From assembly GCA_025738555.1 (NCBI GenBank), contig JAOVFP010000003.1:2480001-2544000 (forward strand): 64,000 nucleotides of DNA, given 5' to 3'. A program made the position numbers and the translations under genes. Numbering within the stretch: position 1 is the stretch's first letter; each line of letters opens with the position of its first letter. Of the stretch, positions 45,245 through 57,429 are shown piece by piece. Below the pieces are notes generated by a model, which searched no databases, was not told the DNA's origin, and worked only from the letters and a program-made list of their open reading frames with translations. The DNA is from Cyathus striatus. Taxonomy: Eukaryota; Basidiomycota; Agaricomycetes; Agaricales; Nidulariaceae.

Positions 45245-46765
45245 CTAATGTATTTGAGTCCTCGTAGCTACCTTTACCCCTAATTCTTTGCCGAGACCTG
45301 TTAATGCAGATTCATATTCTTCTTCTCCGTCAGTATGAACCTCAGCGTTATATCTGAAAGATAAAAGCGTCGCTGGTGCCCCACTACTTGTGGAATTAAA
45401 AGCGGCCGATCGAGAGCGTATAATATCCATTAGGGAAGGAAGAATATTGACCCCGACCTCTGAAACAATCCCTATATTTAATTTATATAGTGAGGGAAGA
45501 AGTTTTCTAATTTTCGCCCCATCCCTGCTATTTGCTATGGAGTTCCAAACCAAGCATGGAAGGAGCTTGTGAGCGTGTATTGGATCGAGCAGCGAGAGAT
45601 CTTCTACGTGGTAGTTTAGTCCTCTGATAATTTCCAAGATGGTAGTATTGGAAATATAATGCAGCGTTAACGATTTAATAACACAGTCAGATCTTTCAAT
45701 CATGGAAAAGAGGGAAATAACGTCAATGCCTTCCGAAATACGAATGTTTGAAAGGCACGGCGCGAAAAGAATAGGCCACATTCCAGGATCACCCAAACCA
45801 CGCCCCGTAAAGGTAACGGTATGTAACGATGGAAGCGTGATAAGCTGAGGGAAAGGTCCGAAATCAACCATATTTTTTGACCATATCAGTTCTCCAAGGT
45901 GGGGCAGTGCCTGTAGTGCGGAGTAAAGTCCATTCCCCGGTCCTAGTAAACATGATACGATCGATAGTTTTGTCACTGTACTCCACTGAGGAAATTCAGA
46001 AGCACCAGTAAGACTGATAGATTGAATCTGGACTTCTTCGAGTGAAGTGGCATTCCGGAAAATATGAAACGATCCTTCACGATACCATGCATCACCAAAA
46101 CCATGTATGGCTAATTTTCGGAGGTTTGCAACTCCAAGTCGCTCCACAGACGCATGGATAATGTTTGGATTAATCATTATCATGTAAGCCAGAACCCCCT
46201 CTCCGACTGAAAACGAGGCCCAACGATTCGCCTGATCCATGATATCCTCGACTGCCTGATGGGGAAAAGTACTGCTAATCAAAGGTTGAAGGGAAATTGT
46301 CAACGGCAATGACCCAGAATATATAAGACATTGCTGGACACGCAATATGATGCTGGATGCTTTGATTCCTGGCAGCTGCAGAGGTCTAATGCAAAAGTTG
46401 TGCCATAGTAGCGGGGTTCCTTGCGCCACGTTTCGCCAACGTAAACAGACCTGCACCAGATCCCATATCGGATCTCTTCGGTCCAGTATTTCTACGGGAT
46501 TGCTGCATACTGTTTGGGCGAAAATTTCACCCAATACCTCGTTGGGGAGTCGTGAAATTGGCGATAACGATGTTTTGAGTGTGCGAATGTGCGATAATTG
46601 TGTCTGGAGGGTAGCTAGTTCTGCCTCCAGTTTGTTAATAGCAACCTCGCATGCAGATATGCGTTCCTGAAGCGTCGTGCGTCCTGAGTGATTTGGAACA
46701 TAGCTCAAATGGACAGAGGAAAGAGGAAAATCCGGCAGCGAACATTTGCTAATATTTCCTGTCAA
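45245..46765 (-). CDS. F-box protein with LRR-like C-terminus (506 aa)
   Basis: A single uninterrupted frame, start at 46765. Residues about 30-65 form a coiled coil (ACEVAINKLEAELATLQTQL). It is followed by the F-box (SRLPNEVLGEIFAQTVCSNP, near residues 70-90, with WDLVQVCLRWRNVAQGTPLLW to about 120). The rest contains repeated leucine-rich patches as in the large Agaricomycete F-box family. Such proteins bind Skp1 and recruit substrates to SCF ubiquitin ligases; the substrate is unknown. No intron is needed, which is common for this family. It is convergent with the GH18-like gene. Confidence 0.85.
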   Translation of the reverse strand: MTGNISKCSLPDFPLSSVHLSYVPNHSGRTTLQERISACEVAINKLEAELATLQTQLSHIRTLKTSLSPISRLPNEVLGEIFAQTVCSNPVEILDRRDPIWDLVQVCLRWRNVAQGTPLLWHNFCIRPLQLPGIKASSIILRVQQCLIYSGSLPLTISLQPLISSTFPHQAVEDIMDQANRWASFSVGEGVLAYMIMINPNIIHASVERLGVANLRKLAIHGFGDAWYREGSFHIFRNATSLEEVQIQSISLTGASEFPQWSTVTKLSIVSCLLGPGNGLYSALQALPHLGELIWSKNMVDFGPFPQLITLPSLHTVTFTGRGLGDPGMWPILFAPCLSNIRISEGIDVISLFSMIERSDCVIKSLTLHYISNTTILEIIRGLNYHVEDLSLLDPIHAHKLLPCLVWNSIANSRDGAKIRKLLPSLYKLNIGIVSEVGVNILPSLMDIIRSRSAAFNSTSSGAPATLLSFRYNAEVHTDGEEEYESALTGLGKELGVKVATRTQIH

Positions 46766-49145
46766 CGAGCCGCATTTTGTGCAGGCGGGTGGGATGTTAC
46801 TATTACAACTTTAGGTCAGCATAAGGTGCACATAAATAAATACGGCGTACAGGAGATTTGGAGCTACAGGAATAGACGGTCCCATGGGAATACTATTAGA
46901 TGTTAACTTTTAAGCCAGTGGGGAGCAGTGTAAAAATCGAATGATGGCAGCTTCAGGAATAAAAACGAAGCATCCTCATTGAAGACGTTACTCGCTCGCT
47001 ACACGTTGCTAACGCATACATGCAAGGGAGAGCGGCAGCTAGTACCCAAGCTTTAATTGTGATTTTAGAATCACTCCGTTTGGTTACAGCAGGGCGCCTC
47101 GCACAAATTTAGACTGAAACCGCAGCTAAGTACCATTTAGCGTGTTTTGCGCGGTCTACAGGGAGGCTGACACGTTCTTTGGCAGCTGGTCACTTCTTTG
47201 ACCTGTCTAGTTTTTCGGGTCTATGATTTCATTGACAACTTTTAGATACCTCTTTTTAAACGAAAGGAATTAGCCGCTGGTACATACTCTCTATATTCGA
47301 CATTATGTATGTCATATAATTTAACCTTCTGGCAGCACAGCATTTTAAGGGTAGCGGGCATGTATTAAGTATATATTACGTTTGATGCATCGTGCCTTTA
47401 ATATAAGTCAGCGTCATCGTGAATTGCTGTTGTCCGAAACGGCGCCTATTGCACAGCTCCAGCATTCCAGAGCCTTGCTTTCTACAGCTTTCATAATATC
47501 TCAACTGTAACGACAGTAGTAAGCCCGTACGTTCAACTTGCATTCGCCTTTCTTATGCATTAGTAGATCCACTCACTAACCTCCGAAAATATAAATCCTT
47601 CAATTCCTGTATGCGAGTACCCTATAACTTGTATAAGGAAGCTAAAACTCTTACTATGTAAATGCACCGCGCAACTCAAACGCTCTTGAACGCAGTACTT
47701 ACACCAGATTTACTTAAATCTCTGAGCAAAGCATTTGCAAACACAACGTGGATTTTATCGTCTAAATATTAGCTGGAATGCCATGCATAGTATATCGACG
47801 TTGCTGCGTAATGAGCTGTCAGAATAACCAAGTCCGCGAAGCATCAGAGGCATAACAAATTTCGACGTGCTGTAGACATACATACCAGCTAGAATTGATA
47901 CAACAAAGTTGCCTTACATCTGTCATGCTAGAACGATGTACATTTTGGGTCTTAAGGTGATCTGCAGGGTTTAAAATAGATGTTATTAGACCATGGGGAA
48001 GCTATCCACGGGTTCTTATCGGGTGACAACGATTCACGTAGATATTTGAGTCACTGAAGGGTGCCGGGAGGGCATGTTGTACTTTCAATCAGCTATGGTA
48101 CGTACTTTATTGCATTCTATTCAATATTCGGGGTAAGTAACCATTCTAGATACGTCAGGTGGCTGTAAGAAAATCAAATGATGTTCAACATCATGATCTG
48201 ACGTAGTCTGGTTTCTTTCGCGTTGACTTTTTGGTTTCACACGACAAGAGCTGTGCTGAGTCGTTTAAAGGTGATTCTCTGATCGTCGTTTTAATTGCGG
48301 GGACGTTGAGTTCGTGTTGGTCGGGAGTTGAAAGACAACCATGTCGTTGGCTAAACTAACCGGAGACAGAAGTTGATCCCGACGTTGTCTCCGTTGTGCT
48401 AGGAATTCATAGGCTTCCGCACCATGTTACATATGTTTTTCTCTTCTTTCCGCTTCCCGTTCTCGAACCTGGTGCATTTTGATAAATTAAGGCTGTTGTT
48501 GCGTAGCGGTTGGAGGAATTGCTTATCTTTCTGCAATCTTTCCGAGTATTTCATGTGTGTGCTAGGTACGTACTGCGAGCTGTGCATCACTCGAAGAAGT
48601 TGTTCAATTTATCTACTTTTACAATGGCATTTATTAAAATACTATAGGAACGGCAGGGTCTTATCACGGATTGTAGATGGATCAAGTCTGATTGGCAGGA
48701 GCTGGCATTCTGTCCGCCAGGAGCCGTGACGCGTGATCGGAGATGTGTAGGTCCAACTTCAGTTGTCAATCCAATATGGACCTACAACGAGATAGGGGGA
48801 GCTGTCTGGAGCTGCTTACTTCTGGGTATAGATATTATGCCGCCGTTTAAATAATTCTAAACGCATGGGTGAATTTATCTTCTCGATCGTGAAGAGTAAA
48901 AGCTTCGGGTCATCAATTGAGGCCGCAACAGGGAATAATTGTACACGTGACTATGTGATTTGATCACGGGACTAGCGGAAAGTCACGCTCCTCAACAAGT
49001 GGCACTACGCAGCTGCTCTCATCATTTCGCCGGAGAACATGGCCCTTTTCCTTAAATACTCGCAGACCTATACTTGCCATGCTTTACCCTTTCTTCCTAA
49101 CCTATCCATTTCACATCCTCTACCTAAAAGCTGCGTTATTGAGCT
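46766..49145. other. Intergenic stretch
   Basis: About 2.4 kb between divergently oriented genes (F-box minus, ABC plus). Only short frames; no repeat or RNA gene recognised. The CTTAAATACTCG at about 49050 may be part of the ABC promoter. Confidence 0.4.
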
Positions 49146-52102
49146 ATGGACGCCCCCTCACCGCCAGCATCCATGGATCATGGAAAGCAGTCGTCATCGG
49201 GCTCGGTGTTAGCCTATCACCACCTCACCTACGAAGTAAAAACAAAGGAAGGTGGAGTGAAGAGGCTTGTGGATGATATTTCAGCGGAAGTAAGAGCTGG
49301 TGAGCTCCTCGCGATTATGGTGAGTATCTCCTCTATAGATCTCCTCATCGCCGCCCTGACCGACAACCTTCTCTTCTCGAACGATTTTAGGGACCTTCAG
49401 GCGCAGGTGAGCTTACAGCCACATATATCCTTCCAGATCGTAGCTCATTAGAACTGTGCCGCAGGAAAAAGCACCCTTCTCGACTTGATGGCATTCAGAA
49501 AACCGGCACTAGGAGAAACACTGGTACGTCGAAATGTCCAATGTGCATACGCCACCAAGCGCCCACATCCATCACACCGTTCCTGAAACATACATTTCTA
49601 ATCCATCCTGTCAGATCTATCTAAACAACCGGAGGTTAAGCAAAACTGCCCTGCAGAAAATATCGACGTTTGTAGAACAGGAAGATGCTCTCCTCGGCGT
49701 TCTCACAGTCCGTGAATCTGTCACCTATGCATTGCGGCTCCAGTAAGTCATACTTTGGCTTTGGCTTTTTCGCCACTGTCATCTCTGGTTACTGCTAGAC
49801 TATGTTAATTGTATTTGGTGTATTAGCTTGCCTCTTCTCCCGCGCAAAAAGGTCAATGAGCGCGTGGAGAGGGTTATTCTTGCCCTAGGCTTGCAATCTT
49901 GCGCTGACCAGAGGATAGGGACTCCTATCTCTCGTGGCATATCTGGAGGTACGAATTCCTTATTTTTTTTATTCCTTTTCTTTTCACTCATGGTACCCCA
50001 GGCCAGAAGCGCCGTGTAACGGCTGCATGTGCCATGGTTACTTTTCCGTGAGACCACATTTCACTTCTAGTCAAACTCACTCTGAAGTTCACTTCTCATT
50101 CTACATAGACGTATCCTTCTCCTTGACGAAGTCACCTCTGGAGTATGTCCCTTCCCCGTACTCATTCTATACCCTTAGCTAACTCTGACTTCGCTCTAAA
50201 GCTTGACAGCACTTCCGCGCGTGAAGTCATGTCCTCCATCCGCACGTTAGCAGTATCGGAAGGCATGATCGTGCTAGCTACGATTCATCAGCCATCCTTG
50301 GAGACTCTGGCGCAATTCACGAACGTGATGTTTCTTTCTGAAGGAAAGACGTGTTTCTCTGGTCGCGTGGATGAGCTTGAGAGGTTCTTTGAGAGGTGGG
50401 GTAAGCCTGTGCCACGATTCGTAGGTCTTTTCAGTTTGATGTCCTTGAAATATTGATTGATTGGTGGACAGAGTACCCCTGCTGAACATGCGATGAATTT
50501 CCTCAATAACGATTTTACAACCTCCGGGTCTGGAGGGGACATTGTGCATGAGTTTAGAGACTTCTATATCTCCACTATGGGCGGTGCCTCAGTGCACTCT
50601 TCAGAGGCTACATATCCTCCGGAGAAAAGCCTCCCCGAGACCGCGATAGACCTTGATGCCGAAACAAAGGGCAAGGCCGGACTTCTAGGGACCCTCTTTT
50701 GGAATACTATAACCCTTTCTGAGCGGAACGCAATGAACTATATGAGGAACTTGTTAGCATACGGTGTTCGAGCGGGGATGTATGCTGGTACGTACAGCGT
50801 TTCATATTACCACTCTTGCATAGGATTGTGATTTTGACGTTTACCGTTTAGGTATGGGGCTGATGTTGGCGTAAGGGCGGCTTTTGTGGTGTTCAGCGTT
50901 TCGTTGTGTCTTACTGTATATCCCATACTAGGACGATCTGGATTCGACTTGGAGATGCTGACTCAACGATTAACGATCGTCTTTCAGTGCACTTTTACAG
51001 TGTTGCTTTTCTTGCTTTCGTGAGTTCCTTATCCATGTTTTACATCGTGTGCTGAACTTTACTCCGCTCTGTCGCAGATGTCTGTTGCCGGTATCCCTAG
51101 CTGTGAGTTAAAATTTCCCTGCGTGATGACTGATAACAATCAGATATTGACGCCGGATCCGTGTCTTTATCTAGTCTTGGAGGAGCGGGCCGTTTACTAT
51201 CGCGAGACGAAGAACGGGCTGTACACCACCCTTCCGTTCGTTCTTGCTAATACATTAGTCAACATCCCGTTCTTGTTCTTCTGTGTGACTATCTTTTCGT
51301 TGATTTGTTATTGGGCAATCGTACGTCTTTCATAATATCTAATACGTTATGTTCTGTGATAACCATGAGAACATTGTAGGGACTCCATCATGGAGCTGTC
51401 CCGTTCTTCCGATTCCTCGCGTTCCTCTTTCTCGCCATTCTGACTGCCGAAAGTCAGGTACTTGTTATAGCCTCGCTTCTGCCTATATTTGTTGCAGCGC
51501 TCGCGATTGGTGCATTGTAAGAAGCCTTATTATTATCTCTGTTATTAATTAACTGATCTTTTGACGTGGGTGTAGTATGAACGGATTTTGGATGAGTGTT
51601 GGGGGGTATTTGTAAGTTCATTTCGTTCGTCTCTGATCCTCGCTCTAGGGGCTGATATGATCATGGATAGTATCAAAGCACGATCTCTTCCCCGCTTCTG
51701 GTTCTTCTCGTTCCATTACATGGATTATCAGAAGTATGCGTTTGAGCTGCTCACGAATGTACGTGTCCATTTCCCTTCATTAACTTATAATATGGATCTG
51801 ATAGATCAATATGAAATCTAGTCTGACTTCAGCGGTCTAACCTTCAAATGTGATACGATAGTGAATAATGCTTGTGTTTGTGCGTATCCGTCTTCGACGC
51901 CTGCTTCGTGTACGGTCTCGGGCTCGGATGTGTTGAAGTACCTTGATGTTGCGGGTATTTCGTATGGCAAGTGGAGTGCGATTATTGTGTGTATCAATAT
52001 TATTTATCGGATTGCGTGAGTTGTTCTGTTTATTTTTGGCTTTGGTTCGAGGCTGACATGTGGTGTAGATTGTATTTTGCGCTGAAGATGCGCACGTCGT
52101 GA
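49146..52102 (+). CDS. ABC half transporter, White/ABCG type
   Basis: A multi-exon gene of about 600 residues. The N-terminal ATPase domain starts MDAPSPPASMDHGKQSSSG with the first strand LAYHHLTYEVK. Walker A (GPSGAGKST) is assembled from a 16-nt microexon (49391-49406) and the exon starting 49465. Q-loop region STFVEQED (about 49665). Signature ISGGQKRR spans an intron near 49950-50010. Walker B and D-loop ILLLDEVTSGLDSTSA (about 50110-50220). H-switch IHQPS (about 50285). The membrane domain has six-helix-like segments (MYAGMGLMLA, EERAVYYRETKNGLYTTLPF, RFWFFSFHYMDYQKYAFELL). The NBD-TMD order and RAVYYRE motif are those of ABCG half transporters, which dimerise to export lipids or drugs. 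The start is set by the first Met before the NBD. The last two exons are duplicated at 57110-57240. Confidence 0.88.
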
Positions 52103-52291
52103 GTGTGGTGGATGGGTGGATTTTGGAGGATTCAAATTACACAAAGTACGTTAGGTTTACAGTAATTCGTTTGACTTTTGGTGTGTTTCAACTTTACGAG
52201 ACGGGATCGTTAGACTTGTACGATTTACTGGTGATAATAAAAAATCATTTCTTTGGAACAAGAATACATATATAATAGTACGAAAGACTAT

Positions 52292-55200
52292 CTACGTCGT
52301 ACTGAACAAGCTTTTCCAACCTTTCTTCTCTTTCTTACTTCCAGAGCGATGTACATCTGTTGAAGTTGAAGGTTGCGCAGAATCCAGTTGCGAAGTTGAG
52401 TCAATTTGAGAAAGATCGAGATTTGAAGAGTTGAGTGGTGAGTAGTAGAGCTTTTCAGAGGCCAGTTGCTCAGAATGGGCGTCGGAGTGATAAATCTAGG
52501 CCGATGCACTGAGATTACTATGTGATAAGGGAAGAAATATTATATTTTATACCTCTAGCTCTCTGAAGTCGTCCAACTTCTGCTTTATCTTGAGTAATGT
52601 CGCTTTGCGTTGTTCAAGATCTCTTCTCTGCTTCACAGTCGCAGGGTCCTCTTGCAGTAGTTCCGCCAATTTCTGCGAGTCAGTTCCGTTTTGCAGAACG
52701 TTCGAAAATAGTTTTTGTTGTACAACGGCTGTTAATGGCTGTTTCAGCCCATGCTCTATTGTGAGCGGGATGTAATCAATGAAACGCTTGGTTGAAGTTA
52801 TATATGAGTATGGATGACAGTGTGCCAAGTTTAAGAAGAACACGCTTACTTTATATGCAACTTGGAAGTATGCACGAGCTTTCGCCATAACCAAGATTTC
52901 TTCTCGAAATTCATCGCTTTCAAATGAATACTTCCAGGACCTTGTATCATAATCCCGTTGCGGTATTGGGGATCCGTATTCAAGAGCAGGATATTCACGA
53001 GCCCAAGTATAACGAGAAATCCATTTCTTCTCTGCGGACCGCAAGTAATGTGTATTTAATGTGAACAATGGATCGGTCTCGAGTGCTAAGATAGCCTCTA
53101 GGTGTTGCAAGCATTTGTCTTTGAAGTCGGTCAATATAGGTTGTATCAGGTCACTAATCGTGAATAAATTACAATTTAGTACGGGATTCCCAAAAACACA
53201 ATTCTAAATCACTGACTTGACATAACGTTTCAGTGCCACGAAATCACCGAAGTTCTTTTCCAGTAGTACTTCAATAAAGGACACCGTACTCTTGAAAATA
53301 TCCTCGAAGCAGGAAAGAGCTGGGTCCTTCCATTGCGAAGTATACTTCAACACAAGGCGCTTTGTTGCCTCAAAGGGAACATGGCCGGGCAATTCCCAGC
53401 CAATTGATCTGCACGAATAACGGATGAGATTCAGGTAGTATATGAAAGTGACATTCGCTTACTCAGATATTACTTTGGTAACGTGCGTCAAATACACGGC
53501 TTCGGTGTTAAAAATGATGTCTTTCTCTTGGGGTCTGCTGTATGCTGAGGCGGGCCCGACAAAAGGTCTGAAATCAGGTGTCGTCGCTCTGATATCCTCT
53601 TGGAAGTCAGCGTAGCAACTTCTATGCGCCTGTGTAACTTGTTTGTTCCTATCTGCGCTTACTGTGCTCTTCAGATCATCGCAAAATCTGGTGATACGAA
53701 GAAGAATTTCAGTTGATGGCTCATTGATAGGCGGCGCCGGGAGATCGTTGAGAGAACTGGTACAATCATTGAGAAGTTTATCTACATTCTCTTTTAATGT
53801 CGGAAGGCTGGCAGAAGACCAGTTTAATAACGCTAAATAGAATATGGGCGCCTAACTTACTTGCTTTCGATCAGATTGACTAGCAAATAACTGACATCAG
53901 CGACGAGACCAGGAATTCCGAGCCTGTTTCTGAATTTATTTTGAATATCCTTCCAGGGTGATACGGTGTCGAAAAATTCGGAGGCGCGTCTTTGAGACTC
54001 AATTCTTGTGATTCCGCTAGCGCGCTCTGCATCGTCAGGAAGGCGTACACAATAGTAACCGTGTAGAAGCTTGTAGTCTTCGTCTTGCAGGACTTTCTTC
54101 CACTTTTCTTGCTGACCAGTTGAGCCTTTCCCCAAGGTGTCCGGCTTTGTAATGACACCTTCAGATTTGCCCATCGCTATCATTAATTAGAAATCTTATA
54201 CGCATCTACAGGCCACGTGCCTATTGTTCTCTTTCCTTGAGGATCTGCCTCCCTCGCCAACCTCACGGCTTGCTGATTTTCCATATCATCTATGGAAGAG
54301 ATTAGTCCCATACCAAACAGACGCCGAAAGTAATACAATGCCATACCTGAAGCTGGAATGGTAATGAGAATTAATGTATTCTTTTTGTGGATATTCGACA
54401 CGGCAAGGTTCTTCACGAGGTCAATAGTATCTGTCTTGGCATTCTGAATCAAGCCTACAAAAGTAATATTTGACTATGATCCACAGTGGAAAAATTCGTG
54501 TGATGTGGGACACGTACCTGGAAGATCGATGAACGATAAATCTGTTAACTCTGGGTCTTTGACGTCGATATGAACGATATTCTTCGAAAATTCAAGCACC
54601 CCCGAGTCGCTCTTCGGATTCAAGGCATCTTTCAGTTCCTTTTCGGACTTCTCAGAGAATTCGGACGCATTGCGATGAGGGCATAGAATTGCTGCCTGAG
54701 CACGACGAATCCACAGCTCAACTTCTGAACGGTTAGTAATAAGGGACCCGAAGGCAACACTGCTGGGTGAAGCTAGCTCGTTGCCGTCCTTGTCATATCT
54801 CAGACGGAGAGATATGGTGCAGGACCATGTTTCAGCCGAACTGGACATCGTGCATTCCATGGGACATCTGTGATCGTGATACACCATCAGCCTTGTGCGG
54901 TCTGATGTAGAAACCTCGAATGCTGTAAGTACCTTGTACACGTTCCACTGTCGCGTGGAACTTTTACCTATAATTAGGAAGATACGTAAATATCCAAGGT
55001 CACAGGATTGGCAACTCAAAATTAAGTGCTTACACCGCTCACAGCCTCCACGAGAGAGCTCTTCCCAGCTGCACGTACCAGTTGAGTGTGCTGCACAGTA
55101 TTGACTGGCAGTTCTGGAATTATGACGTACCAGATTGACCTCCGATAACTGCGATCCTTGGCAGATCCATAAGCATTCCTGCTCTGTGTGGCTGGTTAGT

Positions 55201-55360
55201 TTCGTGGCCCTAGTACCAAGCATGGCAGAGAGACTTCCACGTACCCGAGATTGTTGAGCTCTCTGTCCAAATCAAGGATAGCTTTGCATTTTCTAGCGTA
55301 TGCAGTTGATGAGATATTTGTGTCTTTGACATTGTTATCTGCAACGCCGTTTCGAGGCAT
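52292..55360 (-). CDS. Dynamin-like GTPase, copy 1
   Basis: Starts at 55360 (MPRNGVADNN) and ends TAG at 52292. The GTPase domain has all motifs. G1 is GGQSAGKSS, split by an intron (about 55135-55040). VPRDSGTCTRCP supplies the G2 threonines (about 54950-54865). G3 is DLPG (about 54520) and G4 is TKPD (about 54150). The middle/stalk region follows, and a GTPase effector domain ends RFIDYIPLTIEHGLKQPL and LAELLQEDPATVKQRR (52790-52560). After a further intron the tail is Ser/Asp-rich and finishes with a basic KKEKKGWKSLFSTT. No PH domain or membrane anchor is seen, as in Mx/Vps1-like proteins. It should be a membrane-remodelling or Mx-like GTPase; the specific role is unknown. It has a full tandem duplicate at 57430-60466. 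Confidence 0.85.
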
Positions 55361-55900
55361 TGTAGTAAATGTGGTTTCTGTTGTCTGTATATGAGAAAAT
55401 GGTAGATGGAAGGGGGGGATTCTTGTAGGATGCTCAGACGCTCATCACCCTAACATTATTTATATGCCTAGTGGACCCACCAGGTCAAATATGCGCATAT
55501 GCGAGTCATCCCAGAGCTATTGTTCCAAATAAGTTAGCCGATTACTACAGCATCGACATCCGTTCAAATGAGTTAGCATGCAGTGGCCTCGTTACATATG
55601 TAAATTACGTAGGCTGGATTTGGGTTGGATTTGGTGCTCTGGCAGGATATTCTTTAAACTAATTAAATGCTGAATGAAGCTGGTCGTATTAGCATTATGA
55701 GAGATACGTCTAATTCCAAGGGGCACGCAAGGAGGAAATGAACCTGAATCATTGACAGACTGATGATTGCAGTGCGCTGAGTTGGCGCTGAGTTACGAAT
55801 TATCAATTACGTGGTCGGCGAACAAAAAGATTAAGCGGGGCTCGAAATCCTGTCCTTGTTCATTTGCTTACTACTCTCTCTTCTTCGACTTGCTAACTTA
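55361..55900. repeat. Shared promoter segment of dynamin copy 1
   Basis: The segment 55378-55680 is related to 60475-60715 and again to 60725-61025. All contain GAGAATATGAAxGxTAGATGG-like and AGGATGxTCAGxxxCTCATC-like blocks and a TTGCATGCAG or TAGCATGCAG core. It is the 5' flank of the minus-strand GTPase gene and may hold its promoter. Confidence 0.65.
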
Positions 55901-56994
55901 TGACAAACAAAATTCGTATCCAACTTGTCTACTTTCTCGAGCTAAGAAACATTTGGGACGGCGACCATCGCTTACCAACGAACTCTTCTAGGCGCGCTTG
56001 GGCTGGCAAGAGACCTGGATCCTGATGCAGTGAACAGGTGGTGGTACCGCAGACGACTAGCCCTCAAAAACTCTGGAGTACCAATTACCTCCGAACAATA
56101 CGACCTACCTATTGGATTTTCTCCTGTTCTTAATAATAAGTCACTCGTTCGCAAGGAGGAGGGAAAGCCAAAGAGAGGGAATAAGAGGAAGGTCATCGTC
56201 GTTCCTACTCATGAGGGGAAGGAGAATGATTCTGTATCTGAGACTGGGAAGAGGAAGAAAGGGAAAACTGTAAAGGGGAAGGAGAACGCTGCTGTGTCTG
56301 AGACCAGGAAGACAAGGAAAGAAGGGATTGGAAAGGGGACGAAGAATCGATCTTCGGTTGCGGTGAAGGAGGAGCAAATCGAGAGGGCACTTTCGAGCAT
56401 CGATATCAATCGCGCTACATCTTGCTCGTCTACAGTTATCCCTTCTTCATCCTCTCCTTCGCGCTCTTCATCGTTACCGCCAAGCTCTTCGCAAGCCAAC
56501 GCGAAAAGACACGTATATACCCGACTTCTGCCCTCTCCTCCTCCAGAAGATCAACTCGTTCGCACTTCATCGCCTGAGTCAATTCTAGCTTCTTCACCTT
56601 GTCTCGTGGAATATCTTACTGAACCTGCTGCTGAAATGAACTCTGGTCTTGATGTCTCTCTCTGAGAGTTCGTACTAACCTTCTATCTCTCGCGAAAAAT
56701 CTATAGTTTCAGAACATCAGGAAGATTGGTACTGCAACTGAGGCCTTAGGACTACTTCGAACATTCACAAATGTGGTTTATGCTCAGGTATCGTTTCATA
56801 TCTTGCTTTATGTTTTGCGTTTCATGCAGTGGTATTACATTGCTATCGAGTTTCGACTCTTTAGGATTATACTAACAGCGTTTTTGATGGTACAGCTTTA
56901 CTCACAGCCAATTACTGTCTACTATGGTCATCGCTCTTCGACTTTATTCCTATTGAAGAAGTTCTGCTACCTCCAACCGGAAAATGGACAATGA
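55901..56994 (+). pseudogene. Homeodomain-like gene, copy 1, frameshifted
   Basis: The first part reads MTNKIRIQLVYFLELRNIWD and ends HRLPTNSSRRAWA. The following frame reads LARDLDPDAVNRWWYRRRLA, which resembles a homeodomain helix 3 (VxxWWxxRR). Compared with the second copy at 63682, two bases are missing in CTTGGGC-TGGCAAG (about 55995), so the two halves are out of frame. The downstream frame stays open to 56665 (211 codons, Lys/Ser-rich, low complexity). Possible later exons lie at 56707-56788 (NIRKIGTATEALGLLRTF) and 56897-56994. It could be a sequencing error, but the DNA-binding head would be lost if it is real. Confidence 0.65.
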
Positions 56995-57109
56995 CATGCG
57001 CGCGTTGTCGAATCGCGTCGAGTCACATGATATATGCAGATACCACAGCCACTTCAAGGCAAGTTAGGCAACTCAGGATGGTCACTTTCGCGATAAGACA
57101 CCCCCGTGG

Positions 57110-57240
57110 CCATAGCTATTATTGTATGTATCAATATTGCTTATCGAATTGCGTGAGTTGTTCTCTTTTGAGTTTGCTTTAGGTCGAGACTGATGTGTGG
57201 TGTAGGTTGTATTTCGCGCTGAAGTTGCGCACTTCGTGAT
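57110..57240 (+). pseudogene. Duplicated 3' end of the ABC transporter
   Basis: It matches 51985-52102, including the last intron (GTGAGTTGTTCT...TGTAG) and the terminal exon ending LRTS-like before TGA. No upstream ABC exons are present. It marks the left border of the second duplication unit. Confidence 0.85.
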
Positions 57241-57429
57241 TGTGGTGTATGAATGGATTCGAATTGGGTAAAGTATGTTAGGTTACAATAATTAGTTGGA
57301 CTTTGAGTATGTCTCAACTCCATGGGATGCGATCGTTAGAATTGTACAATTTCACACTGAGTCGGCTACTGCTAACAAATCAAGTTTCTTTTGACATAAG
57401 AACATAGACACAGCAGTACGAAGGACTGT

